From the NCBI RefSeq assembly GCF_900110575.1, contig NZ_FOEF01000006.1, positions 310,001 to 374,000 of the forward strand: DNA of 64,000 nucleotides. The letters run 5' to 3'. The position numbers were made by a program, and so were the translations under genes. Under the pieces are notes generated by a model, which was given only the letters and a program-made list of their open reading frames with translations, did not search any database and was not told the origin of the DNA. Source of the DNA: Amycolatopsis saalfeldensis. Its GTDB lineage: Bacteria > Actinomycetota > Actinomycetes > Mycobacteriales > Pseudonocardiaceae. Shown piece after piece: positions 19,706 through 28,218 of this stretch; within the stretch, counting starts at the first letter, position 1; every line of letters begins with the position of its first letter.

Positions 19706-20471
19706 GGCTTTCTCCTGATTTCGGGCGAAGCCGGCGGCCGGACTTCACGTAGCGCACCCCGGCGGTCGTGGCGCCGCCGAGCACCAGGACCAGCGCCGCG
19801 GCGGTGAGGACGTCGGTGGTGCGCAGATCGAGGGCGGCGCCCGCGGGGGCCGCGGTGGTGGACCCGGACGACTGCGGCAGCGCGGAGTAGTCGACGAGCC
19901 CGGTGCTTTCGAGCAGCGTCATGTGCCGCAGCACGGCCTGGTTGGCGACAGTGGCGTAGTCCCGGATCTCCGGATTGCGCGTGCCGGCGCGGACTGACGC
20001 GATGATGGCGAACACCTGGCCGTGGGCCGCGCGCAGCCGGTTGGCGAAGATGCGGTCGAAATCCTGCGGCGTGGCCGCGTTCTGGAGTTCGCTGAGCCAG
20101 CCCTGCTGCTCGGCCGAAGGCTCATCGGGCAGCGCGACGCCGAGCTTGGCGGCCAGCTGCCGGGTCAGCACGTCGATCCGGCCGTGGTCGACCATCAACG
20201 CCGCGCCGACGGCTTTGACCTGCGGACTGGCCCCGCGAGTCTCGGCCCACAACCCGGCGGGCATCTCCCAGAGCCCGGCTTGGCGCACCTTCGTGAGCAG
20301 CAACTGATCACCGGCGTCGACCCCGGGCGGCGCACTTTGGGCGAACGCGGGGGCAGGCCAGAGGAGGGTGAGCACACCGAACGCGAGGAGCAGCACTCGA
20401 ACAAAACGGGCAGGCCGGGTCAGGGGCGGGCCGGCGGCCGGATCGGGGGATGGGTCAGATGCGGAAGGCAT
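19698..20471 (-). CDS. DUF4142 exported, membrane-anchored protein
   Basis: A 257-residue exported protein. A hydrophobic stretch near residues 27-45 ending PAFAQ is a signal peptide, and a second one (TAAALVLVLGGATTAGV, about 220-236) near a basic C-terminus is a membrane anchor. The extracellular part is the helical DUF4142 domain, which is ferritin-like in predicted fold: WEMPAGLWAETRGASPQVKAVG, then MVDHGRIDVLTRQLAAKLG and a later HMTLLE. Function is unknown; metal binding is possible from the His/Glu content. It overlaps the lipoprotein gene upstream and the heme protein gene downstream. Confidence 0.7.
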   Translation of the reverse strand: MPSASDPSPDPAAGPPLTRPARFVRVLLLAFGVLTLLWPAPAFAQSAPPGVDAGDQLLLTKVRQAGLWEMPAGLWAETRGASPQVKAVGAALMVDHGRIDVLTRQLAAKLGVALPDEPSAEQQGWLSELQNAATPQDFDRIFANRLRAAHGQVFAIIASVRAGTRNPEIRDYATVANQAVLRHMTLLESTGLVDYSALPQSSGSTTAAPAGAALDLRTTDVLTAAALVLVLGGATTAGVRYVKSGRRLRPKSGESHG

Positions 20472-20991
20472 CGGCCCGCCAGGTGTCCGTGGTGGTCTCG
20501 ATTTCGTGGCCTTCGGGGGTCAGCGGGAACCAGGCGCCGTTCTTGCCCTGGCCCGCCGTTTCTCCTGGCATCCGGTCGCCGGTGAAGCGGTACAGCGGCC
20601 AGCCGGCGAGGGTTACCTGGTCCGTGCCGTCACGTCGGGTGAGGCTGGCGACCAGATTCCGGTCGATGCCGGAAAGGGCGACTTCGCTGCTCGCGCGGAC
20701 TGGTTGCCAGATCTGCGCGCACGCATCGTCACAGGCGGAGCGGGACGGCGCGGAGCTGTCGCGGTCGTAGCCGTACACGGTGAACCCGCTGCCGTCGACG
20801 ACCATCGGGCCGAGGTCGAACGGGCGGGCGGCGCGCAGGGCGGCGTGGGCCGGGCCGGTGGCGTCGGCGGGCATCGGCATGGTCGTCGAGGCGGGCGCGG
20901 AGTATCCGCCGCCGGACTGACATGCGGTCAACACAACCGAAGCGGCCAGGACGGCGGCGGTCGGGGCCGCCGCGCGGATCAAGCGGTTCAC
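20455..20991 (-). CDS. Lipoprotein with secreted repeats (COG4315-like)
   Basis: A 178-residue lipoprotein. The GTG at 20991 has a GGAGGAA ribosome site and is followed by a signal peptide with lipobox VLTAC (Cys24). The mature part has the repeat seen in COG4315 secreted proteins: VDGSGFTVYGYDRD, then CDDACAQIWQPV, then LAGWPLYRFTGDRMPGE and GKNGAWFPLTPEG. Two cysteines in the CDDAC stretch may bind a metal or form a disulfide. The family is often found with membrane redox genes and its function is unknown. It is first in the redox operon, downstream of a candidate ECF promoter. Confidence 0.8.
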   Translation of the reverse strand: MNRLIRAAAPTAAVLAASVVLTACQSGGGYSAPASTTMPMPADATGPAHAALRAARPFDLGPMVVDGSGFTVYGYDRDSSAPSRSACDDACAQIWQPVRASSEVALSGIDRNLVASLTRRDGTDQVTLAGWPLYRFTGDRMPGETAGQGKNGAWFPLTPEGHEIETTTDTWRADAFRI

Positions 20992-21133
20992 GGCTTCCTC
21001 CAGGGGGCGGAACCGCGCCCGTCGCCGGGGAAACGACGGGAAAAGGGCGCAGTCAATCCACTGTGGACAGTAAGCCCAAGGTGAATGCGGGGCGTTGCGG
21101 GGGGACAACGCTTGTCGGGGGTCTTCGAGGGGG

Positions 21134-21161
21134 GATACGGACACGGACCGGAAACGGTTCA
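21134..21161 (-). promoter_or_regulatory. Candidate ECF sigma promoter for the redox operon
   Basis: Read on the minus strand: TGAACC (21161-21156), 16 bases, CGTATC (21139-21134). This resembles the SigL-type pattern TGAACC-N16/17-CGT. It faces the lipoprotein-redox operon, about 140 bases from its start codon, and the neighbouring divergent gene is an ECF sigma factor. Confidence 0.55.
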
Positions 21162-21212
21162 AAAAAGTTTCGGTGACCGTGGCCGCGATTTTGGTACTGG
21201 ACGTAGCGGTCC

Positions 21213-21779
21213 GTGCGCACAAAGATGTGCGGCGTGGGACGGCACAATCGCACGCTGCGCCTTACGGACGATCATGAAAACGAATCACGCGGTCATCACG
21301 AAGACCTGGCAAAAGCGCTGTACCAAGAGTTCGGCGGAGCCCTGATGGGGTTCGCGCTGGGCCTGACCGGGCACGACCGCCAATGGGCCGAGGATGTGGT
21401 GCAGGAGACGCTGATCAAGGCATGGCGGAACGCGGACAAGCTCGACCGCCGCCCGGCGATGCTGCGGGCCTGGCTGTTCACCGTGGCCCGGCGCACGGTC
21501 ATCGACGGCTGGCGCAGCCGCAGCGCGCGGCCCCAGGAGCTCGCGGAGATCGAGTCCGACGCGATCGTCCTGCCCGACGAGTCGGACAAGACGGTGGCCG
21601 CCATGATCATCTACGCCGCGCTGCAAGGACTTTCGCCCGAACAGCGGGAGGCTGTGCAGCGGACCTATCTGGAGGACCGCACGGTGAACGAGGTCGCGGC
21701 GACGCTGGGCGTGCCGCCGGGCACCGTGAAGTCGCGGATCCACCACGCCGTCCGCGCGCTGCGGAAGGCACTGCGTTAA
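21213..21779 (+). CDS. ECF sigma factor (SigL-like)
   Basis: Alternative sigma factor of up to 188 residues. Region 2 is GFALGLTGHDRQWAEDVVQE with LIKAWRNADK, and region 4 is LSPEQREAVQRTYLEDRTVN followed by LGVPPGTVKSRIHHAVRALR. The next gene, starting at the base after the stop, encodes a zinc anti-sigma factor, the arrangement of sigL-rslA in M. tuberculosis. The GTG at 21213 is the first start; an ATG at 21225 is equally possible. Both flanking transcription units have a TGAACC-N16-CGTAT promoter, so they are the likely targets. No such element was found upstream of the gene itself. Confidence 0.88.
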   Translation: MRTKMCGVGRHNRTLRLTDDHENESRGHHEDLAKALYQEFGGALMGFALGLTGHDRQWAEDVVQETLIKAWRNADKLDRRPAMLRAWLFTVARRTVIDGWRSRSARPQELAEIESDAIVLPDESDKTVAAMIIYAALQGLSPEQREAVQRTYLEDRTVNEVAATLGVPPGTVKSRIHHAVRALRKALR

Positions 21780-22601
21780 ATGTGGGCCGGGGCTGGTCAC
21801 ACCGACATCGCCGCCTATGTGCTCGGCGTGCTCGGCGAGGCCGAGAGCGCGCGGTTCGAGGAGCACCTGATGGGCTGCCCGGACTGCCAGCTGGACCTGG
21901 TCGAGCTGTACCGGCTGCCCGACGTGCTCGACCTGGTGAAGAAGAACTGGCCGGACCCGCCGGCGCCCGTGCCCGGCGGCCGCGCCCCGGCCCCCGGGCC
22001 GCGGGTGCTGCGGGGGCTGATGGCCGAGGCGAAGCGCAAATACCGCCGCCGGGTCGCGCTGCTCGCCGCGGCCGCCGCCCTCGTGGTGGCCGGCCCGGTC
22101 GTCACGCTCGCGGTGCGCCCGGCCGACGCGGCCGGGCCTTCGGTGGGCATCGCCGCGCCGACATCCGTGGCAGCGCCCCCGGTATCCCCGCACGCGGTGT
22201 CTCCGACGACCGCCGCGTCCCCGCCGGCCGAGTCCCTGTCCGCGGCGTCCGTGCCCGGGGCGGCGCCGTCCTCGCCCGGCGGCGGGCCCTCGTCCGGCCG
22301 GACCGGCGGCGGCTTCGTGGTGACCGCGCGCGTGACCGTGGCCCCGCGGGAGTGGGGCAGCTCGGTCGACCTCGAGCTGGGCGGCATCACCGGCCCGGCC
22401 GACTGCGAGCTGCTCGCCATCGCCTCCGACGGGGCCATCCGCACCGTCGCCGGCTGGTCCGTGCCCGCGAAGGGTTACGGCGTCCCGGGATCGCCGGCCC
22501 CGCTGCGCGTCAGTGGCACAACTTACTTGGCGGACAAGGACATCAGCCGCTTCGAGGTGCGCTCGGCCGACGGCGTCCTGCTCGCCGCGATCACCCGTTG
22601 A
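21780..22601 (+). CDS. Zinc-binding transmembrane anti-sigma factor
   Basis: A 273-residue anti-sigma factor. The cytoplasmic N-terminus has the ZAS zinc motif (His7, then EEHLMGCPDCQ, an HxxxCxxC). One transmembrane helix follows (VALLAAAAALVVAGPVVTLAV, about 97-117, 21 residues given here as positions only in function). A Pro/Ser/Ala-rich linker of about 60 residues then leads to an extracytoplasmic domain of about 90 residues ending RFEVRSADGVLLAAITR, which resembles RskA-type sensor ends. HxxxCxxC anti-sigmas of the RslA group release their sigma on oxidation or zinc loss, a fit with the redox genes nearby. It starts at the base after the sigma stop codon. Confidence 0.85.
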   Translation: MWAGAGHTDIAAYVLGVLGEAESARFEEHLMGCPDCQLDLVELYRLPDVLDLVKKNWPDPPAPVPGGRAPAPGPRVLRGLMAEAKRKYRRRVALLAAAAALVVAGPVVTLAVRPADAAGPSVGIAAPTSVAAPPVSPHAVSPTTAASPPAESLSAASVPGAAPSSPGGGPSSGRTGGGFVVTARVTVAPREWGSSVDLELGGITGPADCELLAIASDGAIRTVAGWSVPAKGYGVPGSPAPLRVSGTTYLADKDISRFEVRSADGVLLAAITR

Positions 22602-22646
22602 ACCGCCGCGGTGTGATAACGAACGGATAACGCGCAGATCTCATTG

Positions 22647-22674
22647 TGAACCGTATGCGCTCGCCGGCCGTATT
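22647..22674 (+). promoter_or_regulatory. Candidate ECF sigma promoter for the DUF1996 gene
   Basis: TGAACC (22647-22652), 16 bases, CGTATT (22669-22674), about 95 bases before the start codon at 22770. It has the same hexamers and spacing as the element at 21134-21161 on the other side of the sigma/anti-sigma pair. Confidence 0.55.
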
Positions 22675-22769
22675 CCCCAGTGCCGGCACCGGAAACCTCC
22701 GGTTTCCCTCCCCGGGTGCCGTGCGTTTCGACCTCGAATTGTCGTTGAACGAACGAGGTGAGCAGCTTC

Positions 22770-24236
22770 ATGACCCGTGCTCTTTCACGCCATCGTCCGG
22801 CGAAACGGACGAAGATCGTCACCGGTGCGCTCGGCCTGGCGGTCGCCGTCGGCGCGCTGACGGTGATCGCGACGTCAGGCCGTCCCGGAGAGGCGGGTGC
22901 GGACCCGGCCGACAAGTCGTTTTTCCTCGACATCACCAAGGTTCCCCGCGGCGCGAACGTCGGCCGGAACCAGGACCGGGGCGCCCGTGGCACGTTCACC
23001 GTCGATTGTGGACGGAACGAGAGCGGCCACTTCAACCCGGACAACTTCATCGCCCAGCCCGGCGTCCGCAACGGCGCCCAGCACCTGCACGACTACGTCG
23101 GCAACCTCTCCACCAACGCCGACTCGACCAACGAGAGCCTGGCGAAGGCCGGTACCACCTGCAAAAACGGCGACAAGTCCACTTACTACTGGCCGGTGGT
23201 CCGGATCGACACCGGCGACAACAACGAAACCGCCGCGCCGCAGGGCCAGAACCTCGCCGCCGACCGTGCGGCCGCCGCGAAAGACGCGGCCCAGCCACAC
23301 ATCGACTGCCCGGATGTCGCGAGCGCGCTGCCCGAGGTGCCCGACGCCGCGCTGGACCAGGTGAACACCGAACTCGACGCGATGGACGCCCAAGTCGACC
23401 AGGCCGATCAGCAAGTGGCGCAAGGCCAAGGCCCGCCGGCGGTGCTGGACCAGGTGAAGGGCCGGCGTTCCGCCTCGCTGGGCAAGATCTCGGACGAGAT
23501 GGCCGCCCACGGCGCCAAAACCGGCGACACCACGGCGCTGACCACGTGCGCGGTGCAGGATCAGCAGGGCGCGGGCCTCGACAACGGTGGCGCCAACAGT
23601 GATCCCAGCCAGGGCGAGAGCCCCGCGCAACAACAGCAGAAGCAGGACAACGGCGCCGCGGCCGCGCTGCCCGGCGTGAACGGCCGGAACGAGGTGGCCG
23701 GCAACGACGGCGACATCCAGCGGGTGGTGTCCGCGAAGCTGTCGTTCGGCAGCGGCGGCGCTCGCAAAGTCGTTGCCATGCCCCGATTCCTGCGCGTGCT
23801 CTACGGCGATGCCAAGGAGGGCGCGAACGGCCCGGCGAACGCCAGGGCGAGCTGGACCTGCACCGGCTTCGAAGACCGGCTCACCGACCACTACCCGATC
23901 TGCCCGCAAGGCAGCGATGTCGAGCGCATCCACGCGTTCCCGAACTGCTGGGACGGCAAGGACATCGACAGCGCGAACCACCGGACGCACATCGTCTTCC
24001 CCGAAGCCGGCGGCACGTGCAAGGCCGGCTTCAAGGCCGTGCCGCAGCTGAAGATCACCCTCGTGTACAAGATCCCGCACGACGTCCAGGTCAAGGGACA
24101 GTACAAAGTGGACTCGTTCCCCGAGGAGAAGCACAACCCGCGCTCGGACCACGACGACTTCGCCAACGTGATGTCCCAGTCGCAGATGAACCGGGTGGTC
24201 TCCTGCATCAACACCGGCAAACGCTGTCAGAACTGA
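22770..24236 (+). CDS. Secreted DUF1996 protein with long internal insert
   Basis: A 488-residue exported protein. An N-terminal basic stretch and hydrophobic segment (VTGALGLAVAVGALTVIA, ~17-34) act as signal or anchor. The DUF1996 domain is split. The first half carries QHLHDYVGN and TYYWPVVRID; the second carries MPRFLRVLYGD, ASWTCTGFED, HAFPNCWDGKDIDSANH, HIVFP and GTCKAGFKAVPQL. Between them is a charged insert of about 170 residues, with a heptad-like stretch VNTELDAMDAQVDQADQQV and a Gln-rich linker. DUF1996 occurs in bacterial and fungal secreted proteins; its chemistry is unknown. The ATG at 22770 is chosen because a GAGGTGAG lies upstream; a GTG four codons earlier is possible. Probably a target of the neighbouring sigma factor. 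Confidence 0.8.
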   Translation: MTRALSRHRPAKRTKIVTGALGLAVAVGALTVIATSGRPGEAGADPADKSFFLDITKVPRGANVGRNQDRGARGTFTVDCGRNESGHFNPDNFIAQPGVRNGAQHLHDYVGNLSTNADSTNESLAKAGTTCKNGDKSTYYWPVVRIDTGDNNETAAPQGQNLAADRAAAAKDAAQPHIDCPDVASALPEVPDAALDQVNTELDAMDAQVDQADQQVAQGQGPPAVLDQVKGRRSASLGKISDEMAAHGAKTGDTTALTTCAVQDQQGAGLDNGGANSDPSQGESPAQQQQKQDNGAAAALPGVNGRNEVAGNDGDIQRVVSAKLSFGSGGARKVVAMPRFLRVLYGDAKEGANGPANARASWTCTGFEDRLTDHYPICPQGSDVERIHAFPNCWDGKDIDSANHRTHIVFPEAGGTCKAGFKAVPQLKITLVYKIPHDVQVKGQYKVDSFPEEKHNPRSDHDDFANVMSQSQMNRVVSCINTGKRCQN

Positions 24237-24242
24237 GCAGCG

Positions 24243-25259
24243 CTAGTCCTCGCGGGCCGTCACCGGGGCCCAGAAGTCCAGCGGCACCCGGCCCGCGGCC
24301 AGGCCGGCGTCGTCCAACAGGTGACCCATCAGCTTGACACTCCGCAGCGTCACGGCACGGTCCACGATCTCCAGCCACGGCAGTTTCGCGGCCAGGGAAC
24401 TCTCCAACGGGACCGTGTCGTGCTGCGAGTTGAGCCAGACCACCAGCATCAGGTTCGCCGCACCGCTGATGGCGGCGCACATCCGCACCTCCGGCAGCAT
24501 CGCCAGTGACCGCGCGGTCGTCTCCAGCTTGTCCGGCGGCACGCGCAGCCAGAGCATCGCCGTGACGGGCGCGGGGGACAGCGGGCGGGCGATTTCGCAG
24601 CGCAGCCGTACCGCGCCGCGGGAGACGAGCGCGTCCAGCCGCCGCAGCACGGTGCTCGCCCCGACCCCCAGCTTCAGCGCCAGCGAGGCCGCCGAAACCC
24701 GGGCGTCCTCGCCCAGCGCCAGGATCAGCGTGTGGTCGAGTTCGCCGAAGCGCAGCGGCGAGGACGGGCGGGTGACCGGCGCGGCGAGCGCCTCCCGCTG
24801 GTCCGGCGAGATCGCCCGCACCCGCCAGCGGCTGCCCTCGGTGAACAGCCGCGGCGAAACCACCGTCCGCGCCGCGATCACACCGGGCAGGGTCGACAGG
24901 CGGTGGATCGCGTAGTCGCCGATCGCGCGCAGCGTCGGCGCCACCACGTGGACGTGCAGGTCGCAGTGCCCGGCCAGGTACTCGACGGTCGCCACGTGCG
25001 GGTCGGCCGCCAGCACCCGCGCCACCCGCAGCGCCTCCCCGGGCGCGCAGTCGACCTCGAGGAACGCCAGCGCCATCTGCGCGACCAGCTCGCCGCCGGG
25101 GTACGCGGTCAGCCAGGCCTCGCCCCGGGCGACGAGCGCGTCCCAGCGCCGGGCGGCCGTGGTGGCGCCGACCCCGAGCGTGCGGCCCAGCACCGACCAC
25201 GACGTCCGCGGGCCGGTCTGCAGCGCGTCGAGGAGTTTGAGGTCGCTCTCGCTCAACAT
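24243..25259 (-). CDS. Double-module Lrp/AsnC family regulator
   Basis: A 338-residue transcription regulator with two AsnC-type modules in tandem. The first helix-turn-helix is near residues 1-50 (MLSESDLKLLDALQTGPR, VLGRTLGVGATTAARRWDAL), the second near 175-225 (LDHTLILALGEDARVSAASL, LKLGVGASTVLRRLDALVSR). Each is followed by a RAM-like ligand region. Such doubled proteins are common in actinomycetes and sense amino acids or derived metabolites. It is divergent from an M20 amidohydrolase operon at 25384, the likely target. Confidence 0.88.
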   Translation of the reverse strand: MLSESDLKLLDALQTGPRTSWSVLGRTLGVGATTAARRWDALVARGEAWLTAYPGGELVAQMALAFLEVDCAPGEALRVARVLAADPHVATVEYLAGHCDLHVHVVAPTLRAIGDYAIHRLSTLPGVIAARTVVSPRLFTEGSRWRVRAISPDQREALAAPVTRPSSPLRFGELDHTLILALGEDARVSAASLALKLGVGASTVLRRLDALVSRGAVRLRCEIARPLSPAPVTAMLWLRVPPDKLETTARSLAMLPEVRMCAAISGAANLMLVVWLNSQHDTVPLESSLAAKLPWLEIVDRAVTLRSVKLMGHLLDDAGLAAGRVPLDFWAPVTARED

Positions 25260-25383
25260 GGCCGATCCTTCGTATCCGGGCGGGGTTTCTGGCGGATTCC
25301 CGCGATTCCGGCGGCGGTTGTGTCCGACTCTCGCATCATCTTCGGGCCACCTTATGCCGACGATCCAGCGAGGGAGTCCCCCT

Positions 25384-26583
25384 GTGACCTTGCGCTCCGA
25401 CGCCGCCGCCCTGCAGCCCGAACTCGCCGCGCTGCGCCGCGACCTGCACCGAACCCCCGAGGTCGGCCTCGACCTGCCGCGCACCCAGGCGAAGGTGCTC
25501 GCCGCGCTCGACGGCCTCGGCCTGGAGACCAGCATCGGCCGGGGCCTCAGCTCGGTCACCGCGGTCCTGCGCGGCGGCGGCGGGACCGGCGGCACCGTGC
25601 TGTTGCGGGGCGACATGGACGCCCTGCCGGTGACGGAGGCGTCCGGCGAGGAGTTCTCGTCCGAGATCCCCGGCGCGATGCACGCCTGCGGGCACGACCT
25701 GCACACCGCCGGGCTCGTCGGCGCCGCGAGGCTGCTCTCCGCGCGCCGGGCGGAGCTGCCCGGCGACGTCGTTTTCATGTTCCAGCCCGGCGAAGAGGGC
25801 TGGGACGGCGCGGGGCACATGATCGAAGAGGGCGTGCTGAACGCGGCGGGCCGCCCGGTCGACGCCGCGTACGGGCTGCATGTCTCGGCTTCGCGGCACA
25901 AGCGCGGGATGTTCACCAGCCGCCCGGGCCCGCTGATGGCCGCGTCCGAAGCGGTGAAGGTGCGGGTGGTCGGCGCCGGCGGGCACGGCTCGTCACCGGA
26001 GATGGCGCGCGACCCGATCCCGGCCGCGTGCGAGATGGTCACGGCCCTGCAGACGCGGATGACCCGCGGTTTCAGCGCGTTCGAGCCCGTGGTGCTCACC
26101 GTCGGCAGCTTCCACGCGGGCACCCGGCGCAACGTCATCCCGGACGACGCGGTGTTCGAGGCCACCGTCCGCTCGTTCGACCTGGGGGTCGGCGACCGGA
26201 TCAGGACCGAGGTCCTGCGCGTCTGCGAGGGCATCGCCGCGGCGCACGGGCTGGACGTCGAGATCGCCTACGAGCCCGAGTACCCGCTGACGGTCAACCA
26301 CGCCGAGGGGCACGAGTTCATCGCCGAAACCGTGCGCGAGGTCTTCGGCGAGGAGCGCTTCACCGAGCTGCCGAACCCGATGACCGGCGCCGAGGACTTC
26401 TCGCGGGTGCTCCAGCGGGTGCCGGGCGCGTTCGTCTTCCTGGGCGCCGTCCGCGGCGACGACCCGGACCACGCGCCGGGCAACCACTCGCCGCGTGCCG
26501 CGTTCGACGACTCGGTGCTCGCCGACGGCGCCACCCTGCTGGCCGAGCTGGCCTGCCGCCGGCTCGCGGCTCTGGCAGCGTGA
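25384..26583 (+). CDS. M20-family amidohydrolase (N-acyl-amino-acid type)
   Basis: A 399-residue zinc hydrolase of the M20D group (hippurate or N-acyl-amino-acid hydrolases). Metal ligands are visible in LLRGDMDALP, MHACGHDLHTAG, FQPGEEGWDGAG and near the end in ITGAED-like MTGAEDFSRVL; the dimer-domain GAGGHGSSPEMARDP is also present. It would release an amino acid from an acylated or peptide-like substrate in the cytoplasm. The GTG at 25384 follows a GAGGGAG; an ATG at 25354 is less likely. It opens an operon with a transporter and a second amidohydrolase. Confidence 0.85.
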   Translation: MTLRSDAAALQPELAALRRDLHRTPEVGLDLPRTQAKVLAALDGLGLETSIGRGLSSVTAVLRGGGGTGGTVLLRGDMDALPVTEASGEEFSSEIPGAMHACGHDLHTAGLVGAARLLSARRAELPGDVVFMFQPGEEGWDGAGHMIEEGVLNAAGRPVDAAYGLHVSASRHKRGMFTSRPGPLMAASEAVKVRVVGAGGHGSSPEMARDPIPAACEMVTALQTRMTRGFSAFEPVVLTVGSFHAGTRRNVIPDDAVFEATVRSFDLGVGDRIRTEVLRVCEGIAAAHGLDVEIAYEPEYPLTVNHAEGHEFIAETVREVFGEERFTELPNPMTGAEDFSRVLQRVPGAFVFLGAVRGDDPDHAPGNHSPRAAFDDSVLADGATLLAELACRRLAALAA

Positions 26584-26587
26584 GCGC

Positions 26588-26791
26588 ATGCGCAGCTACC
26601 ACCTCCCGCCGATCCTGCCCGTGATCGCGCTGGTCCTGATGCCGTTCCTGCCGTTCGTCAACTCCGCCGGGCTGTGGCTCGGGATGCCGAAGATGCTGGT
26701 GTGGGGCGGCTTCTGGTGCCTGATGTTCACCCCCGCGCTGCTGCTGTCCGAGCGCCTGCTGGCGCGCGCGGGCGAGGAGGATGGCCGATGA
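26588..26791 (+). CDS. DUF3311 small membrane protein
   Basis: A 67-residue protein with two hydrophobic helices (ILPVIALVLMPFLPFV and MLVWGGFWCLMFTPALLL), the DUF3311 pattern. It is nearly always encoded just before a sodium:solute symporter, as here, where its stop overlaps the symporter start (ATGA). It is probably a small accessory subunit. Confidence 0.85.
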   Translation: MRSYHLPPILPVIALVLMPFLPFVNSAGLWLGMPKMLVWGGFWCLMFTPALLLSERLLARAGEEDGR

Positions 26792-28218
26792 TCCTCGCCT
26801 TCACCCTCGTCGGGATCGTGCTGATCGGCGTGCTCGGGTTCGTCGGGCGCCGCCGTCCCGCGGCGGACCTGGCCGAGTGGACCGTCGGCGGCCGCAAGTT
26901 CGGCGCGCTGACCATGTGGTTCCTGCAGGCGGGCGAGGTGTTCACCACCTTCACCTTCCTGGGCATGGCCGGGCTCGCGTTCTCCGGCGGCGTCGCGGCG
27001 ATGTACGCGCTGCCGTACGTGCCGATCGCCTACGTGGTCCTGTTCTTCCTCGCCAAGCGGATCTGGGTGATGGGCAAGGAGCGGGGTTACCTGACGCAGG
27101 GCGACTTCCTGGAGGACCGGTTCTCCAGCCGCGCGCTCGGCACGCTCTCGGCCGTGCTGGGCGTGATCTTCGTGCTGCCGTACCTGCAACTGCAGATCAC
27201 CGGCCTCGGCCTGATCGTCCGGCTGGTCACCGGCGACACGGCCTCGGGCAACCTGAGCATGGTGGCGGGCAGCGTGCTGGTGGTCGCGTTCGTGCTGTGG
27301 GCCGGGTTGCGCGGGGTCGCGGCGACCTCGTACTTCAAGGACGCGATCATGCTGGTGGTACTGGTGGTGCTGATCATCGCCGTGCCGGCGCACTTCGCGG
27401 GCGGCGTGTCCGGGGTGTTCCACAAGATCGAGCAGCTGCACCCGGAGAAGCTGTTCATCCACGCCGGCGCGAACGACCAGACCTGGTTCATCACCAGCAT
27501 GCTGGTCAGCGCGATCGGCGTCGGGCTGATGACGCTGCCGCACACCTGGCCCGCGCTGATGTCCGCGCGCGACCCGAAGGTGCTGCGCCGCAACTACGCC
27601 TGGATGCCGCTCTACGAGCTGTGCCTGCTGCTGCCGATGATCATCGGGTTCGCCGCGATCCTGGTGGTGCCCAAGGGAAGCGACCCCAACGGCGTGCTGC
27701 TGACGCTGAGCAAGGACGCGCTGCCCGGCTGGGTCACCGGCCTCGTGGTGGTCGCCGCGACGGCGACCGCGATGGTGCCCGCGGCCGGCATCCTGATCGG
27801 CATCTCGTCGCTGGTGGCGCGCAACATCGCGCGGGTGCGCGGGGAGCGCAGGCAGTTCTGGATCAACCACGGCACGGTCGTGCTGGCCAGCGCGCTGGCG
27901 CTGGTGCTCGGCATCTTCCGGCCGGACCTGCTGGCGAACCTGCTGCTGCTGACGTACTCCGGCTCGGTGCAGCTGGCGCCGGCGAACCTGCTGGGGTTCC
28001 TGAAGAAGGTCCCGGTGGGCAAGGTGCCGGTGTTCGCCGGGCTGATCGTCGGCGAGGTCGTGGTGATCTGGCTGACCTTCTTCGACACGAAGCTCGCCGG
28101 CACGGTCAACGTCGGCCTGATCGGGCTGGCCGCGAACGTGGTGGTGCTCGCCGTCGCGGCGGGGCTGGAGCGGGCGCTTCGTCCCGAAGCCCCGGCCAGG
28201 CAAGGAGAAACGGCATGA
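26788..28218 (+). CDS. Sodium:solute symporter (SSS family)
   Basis: A 476-residue membrane carrier with about 12-13 hydrophobic helices. SSS features are WTVGGRKFGALTMWFLQAGE in the early segment and a GDFLEDRFSSRALG loop, with MVPAAGILIGISSLVARNIA later. Neighbours are two amidohydrolases and an Lrp-type regulator, so the cargo is probably a peptide, acyl-amino acid or amino acid. The start overlaps the DUF3311 stop and the end overlaps the start of the next hydrolase. Confidence 0.85.
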   Translation: MILAFTLVGIVLIGVLGFVGRRRPAADLAEWTVGGRKFGALTMWFLQAGEVFTTFTFLGMAGLAFSGGVAAMYALPYVPIAYVVLFFLAKRIWVMGKERGYLTQGDFLEDRFSSRALGTLSAVLGVIFVLPYLQLQITGLGLIVRLVTGDTASGNLSMVAGSVLVVAFVLWAGLRGVAATSYFKDAIMLVVLVVLIIAVPAHFAGGVSGVFHKIEQLHPEKLFIHAGANDQTWFITSMLVSAIGVGLMTLPHTWPALMSARDPKVLRRNYAWMPLYELCLLLPMIIGFAAILVVPKGSDPNGVLLTLSKDALPGWVTGLVVVAATATAMVPAAGILIGISSLVARNIARVRGERRQFWINHGTVVLASALALVLGIFRPDLLANLLLLTYSGSVQLAPANLLGFLKKVPVGKVPVFAGLIVGEVVVIWLTFFDTKLAGTVNVGLIGLAANVVVLAVAAGLERALRPEAPARQGETA

